From positions 1 through 45,144 of the forward strand of contig NZ_QRNF01000028.1 in assembly GCF_003474435.1 (NCBI RefSeq): a stretch of 45,144 nt of DNA. Direction: 5' to 3'. Every line of letters begins with the position of its first letter. Position 1 is the first letter of the stretch. Source of the stretch: Ruminococcus sp. AF46-10NS (lineage in GTDB: Bacteria > Bacillota > Clostridia > Lachnospirales > Lachnospiraceae). This document shows, in pieces, positions 44,285 to 45,144 of the stretch. A program made the position numbers and the translations under genes. The notes under the pieces were generated by a model. That model saw only the letters and a list, made by a program, of their open reading frames with translations. It made no database searches and was not told the DNA's origin.

Positions 44285-44708
44285 TTGCAGATTCCTCCAT
44301 ATTTTTTCTCATCAGTTCCAGTGATCGTCTACGATGCTCATTAATTGTGCTGCGTACAAGATTCATTTCTCTGGCAATGTCTGCATCACTCATATCCATA
44401 AAATATGATAATAACACAACATTCCTTTTCTTTTCAGTAAGTGTCTGCAGTGCTTCAGCAATCAATGCATCTTTGACTTCTATGTCGTAACCCAGGACCT
44501 GAAAACGATGTGTTTCCATTTCATGCTCATCCATTATAAAAAGTCTGCTCAACTCCTTTTCTGATAATTCTGACAACATCACTTCATACTTCTGGCGATA
44601 TGCCATATGCTTTTCATAATTAATAACTTCACTTTTCAATGCCAGCTTGCACAGAGAATCAAACTGATGTCTGACTGTCTGCTCATCTTGAAAAGAGGAT
44701 TGCTCCAT
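44271..44708 (-). CDS. Sigma-70 family-like regulator (Tn916 orf7-like)
   Basis: The 145-residue protein has a C-terminal sigma region 4 (LTEKKRNVVLLSYFMDMSDADIAREMNL with a helix-turn-helix at VRSTINEHRRRSLELMR). The N-terminal part lacks a clear region 2. Tn916 orf7 is of this type and drives element genes. A near-perfect AAGGAGGTGA precedes the ATG at 44708. Confidence 0.85.
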   Translation of the reverse strand: MEQSSFQDEQTVRHQFDSLCKLALKSEVINYEKHMAYRQKYEVMLSELSEKELSRLFIMDEHEMETHRFQVLGYDIEVKDALIAEALQTLTEKKRNVVLLSYFMDMSDADIAREMNLVRSTINEHRRRSLELMRKNMEESANEKK

Positions 44709-44869
44709 AAGAGTTCACCTCCTTCCCCGCCGGTAGGCAATAAGCAAAGTTCTTGCTTCCCCTTCACACATATCCCAAACGGATGAGTGCATTTGTCGGG
44801 GTGTGGGAAGAAATTTTTAAAAAATTTCTTAATAAATACGAGAAAATTGTTTTTCCTGTATTTTGAGGT

Positions 44870-44911
44870 ATATAAAAAACGTCCTAATGGGTAGTTTTAG
44901 CCCATCGGACG
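44870..44911 (-). terminator. Intrinsic terminator or attenuator upstream of the sigma-like gene
   Basis: CGTCC/GGACG (44880-44884 and 44907-44911) with ATGGG/CCCAT inside forms a hairpin, and on the minus strand six T follow. It lies about 160 bases before the sigma-like start, where Tn916-type elements carry an attenuator in the equivalent position. Confidence 0.65.
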
Positions 44912-44930
44912 CTATTTATATCAAAAGATA

Positions 44931-45144
44931 ATATTTTGCCATCATTTTTTGTGGCATATAATTCACTTTTTGAGGTAAAGAAATTTATTTGCTTTTTTGA
45001 ACTATTTATCTATTTCATCCGTCACGTAATGACGGATATTTTGCCATCATTTTTTGTGGCATATAATTCACTTTTTGAGGTAAAGAAATTTATTTGCTTT
45101 TTTGAACTATTTATCTATTTCATCCGTCACGTAATGACGGATAT
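44931..45144. repeat. 105-bp tandem repeat, two copies, cut by window end
   Basis: Bases 44931-45035 and 45036-45140 are identical, and the last four bases begin a third copy. Each unit contains GCCATCATTTTTTGTGGC and ends in ATCCGTCA, which pairs with TGACGGAT across the unit boundary. No coding frame is evident. It could be a genuine DNA repeat in the element or an artefact of a contig end. Confidence 0.85.

Noticed and set aside
44931..45144. CRISPR-like array from the tandem repeats
   Set aside because: The whole 105-bp unit repeats without variable spacers and no cas gene is near.

Overview
The window reads as a chromosomal segment of a low-to-middle GC Gram-positive anaerobe of the Lachnospiraceae, Blautia-like in style. 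That placement is inference, based on strong AGGAGG-type Shine-Dalgarno sites, the SCIFF peptide/maturase pair beside secDF, the order recJ-apt-rel-MBL-hemZ-HD-hisS-aspS, a DUF5688 protein, and an ICE module of Tn916 type. Most genes lie on the minus strand. The plus-strand genes are a lipoprotein gene (15.5-16.8 kb), an ABC transporter operon (37.2-40.0 kb) and a histidine kinase remnant (9.5 kb).

Layout. 0-4.2 kb: a minus-strand operon of a receptor-like Ser/Thr kinase, a secreted low-complexity protein, a HAD phosphatase and a CPBP membrane protease. 4.3-8.9 kb: degV-argS, then ptsP (PTS enzyme I). 8.9-9.7 kb: a scar where a decayed ABC permease and a truncated histidine kinase meet head to head. 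9.8-15.3 kb: a MacB-type ABC export operon with two HlyD-type adaptors, one carrying a very large insertion. 15.5-16.8 kb: a lipoprotein with an internally duplicated domain. 16.9-28.6 kb: a long housekeeping operon recJ-apt-rel-MBL-hemZ-HD-GYP-hisS-aspS-TSUP. 28.9-33.4 kb: TIGR04086-type membrane protein, scfA (SCIFF), scfB (radical SAM maturase) and secDF. 33.4-37.0 kb: a wall-anchored low-complexity protein, a YdcF-like protein and an Amidase_3/SPOR amidase. 37.1-40.0 kb: a TrpXYZ-like ABC uptake operon. 40.1-41.8 kb: DUF5688 and a low-molecular-weight tyrosine phosphatase. 41.9 kb to the end: one end of a Tn916-type integrative element (int, xis, a decayed small ORF, HTH protein, sigma-like protein) and a 105-bp tandem repeat running off the window.

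Two observations affect how the annotation is read. First, at least eight single-base losses interrupt otherwise intact conserved genes (kinase, aspS, hemZ, rel three times, apt, recJ). Adding back one base per break restores full-length family proteins. Since aspS is normally essential, sequencing or assembly error is the likeliest cause, and I annotate these as whole genes. Second, a 109-bp sequence occurs identically at the left edge and between apt and recJ, with a diverged partial copy at 40.0 kb. The complete copy can fold into a closing stem with three hairpin arms and is the best candidate here for an undescribed element.

Expression logic that can be seen: recJ, ptsP, scfA, the kinase, the lipoprotein and the ABC uptake operon have recognisable sigma-A-type promoters. 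Hairpins follow scfA and the ABC binding-protein gene, which fits higher expression of the first gene than of those downstream. Most gene clusters end in clear hairpin plus T-run terminators, many usable from both strands.
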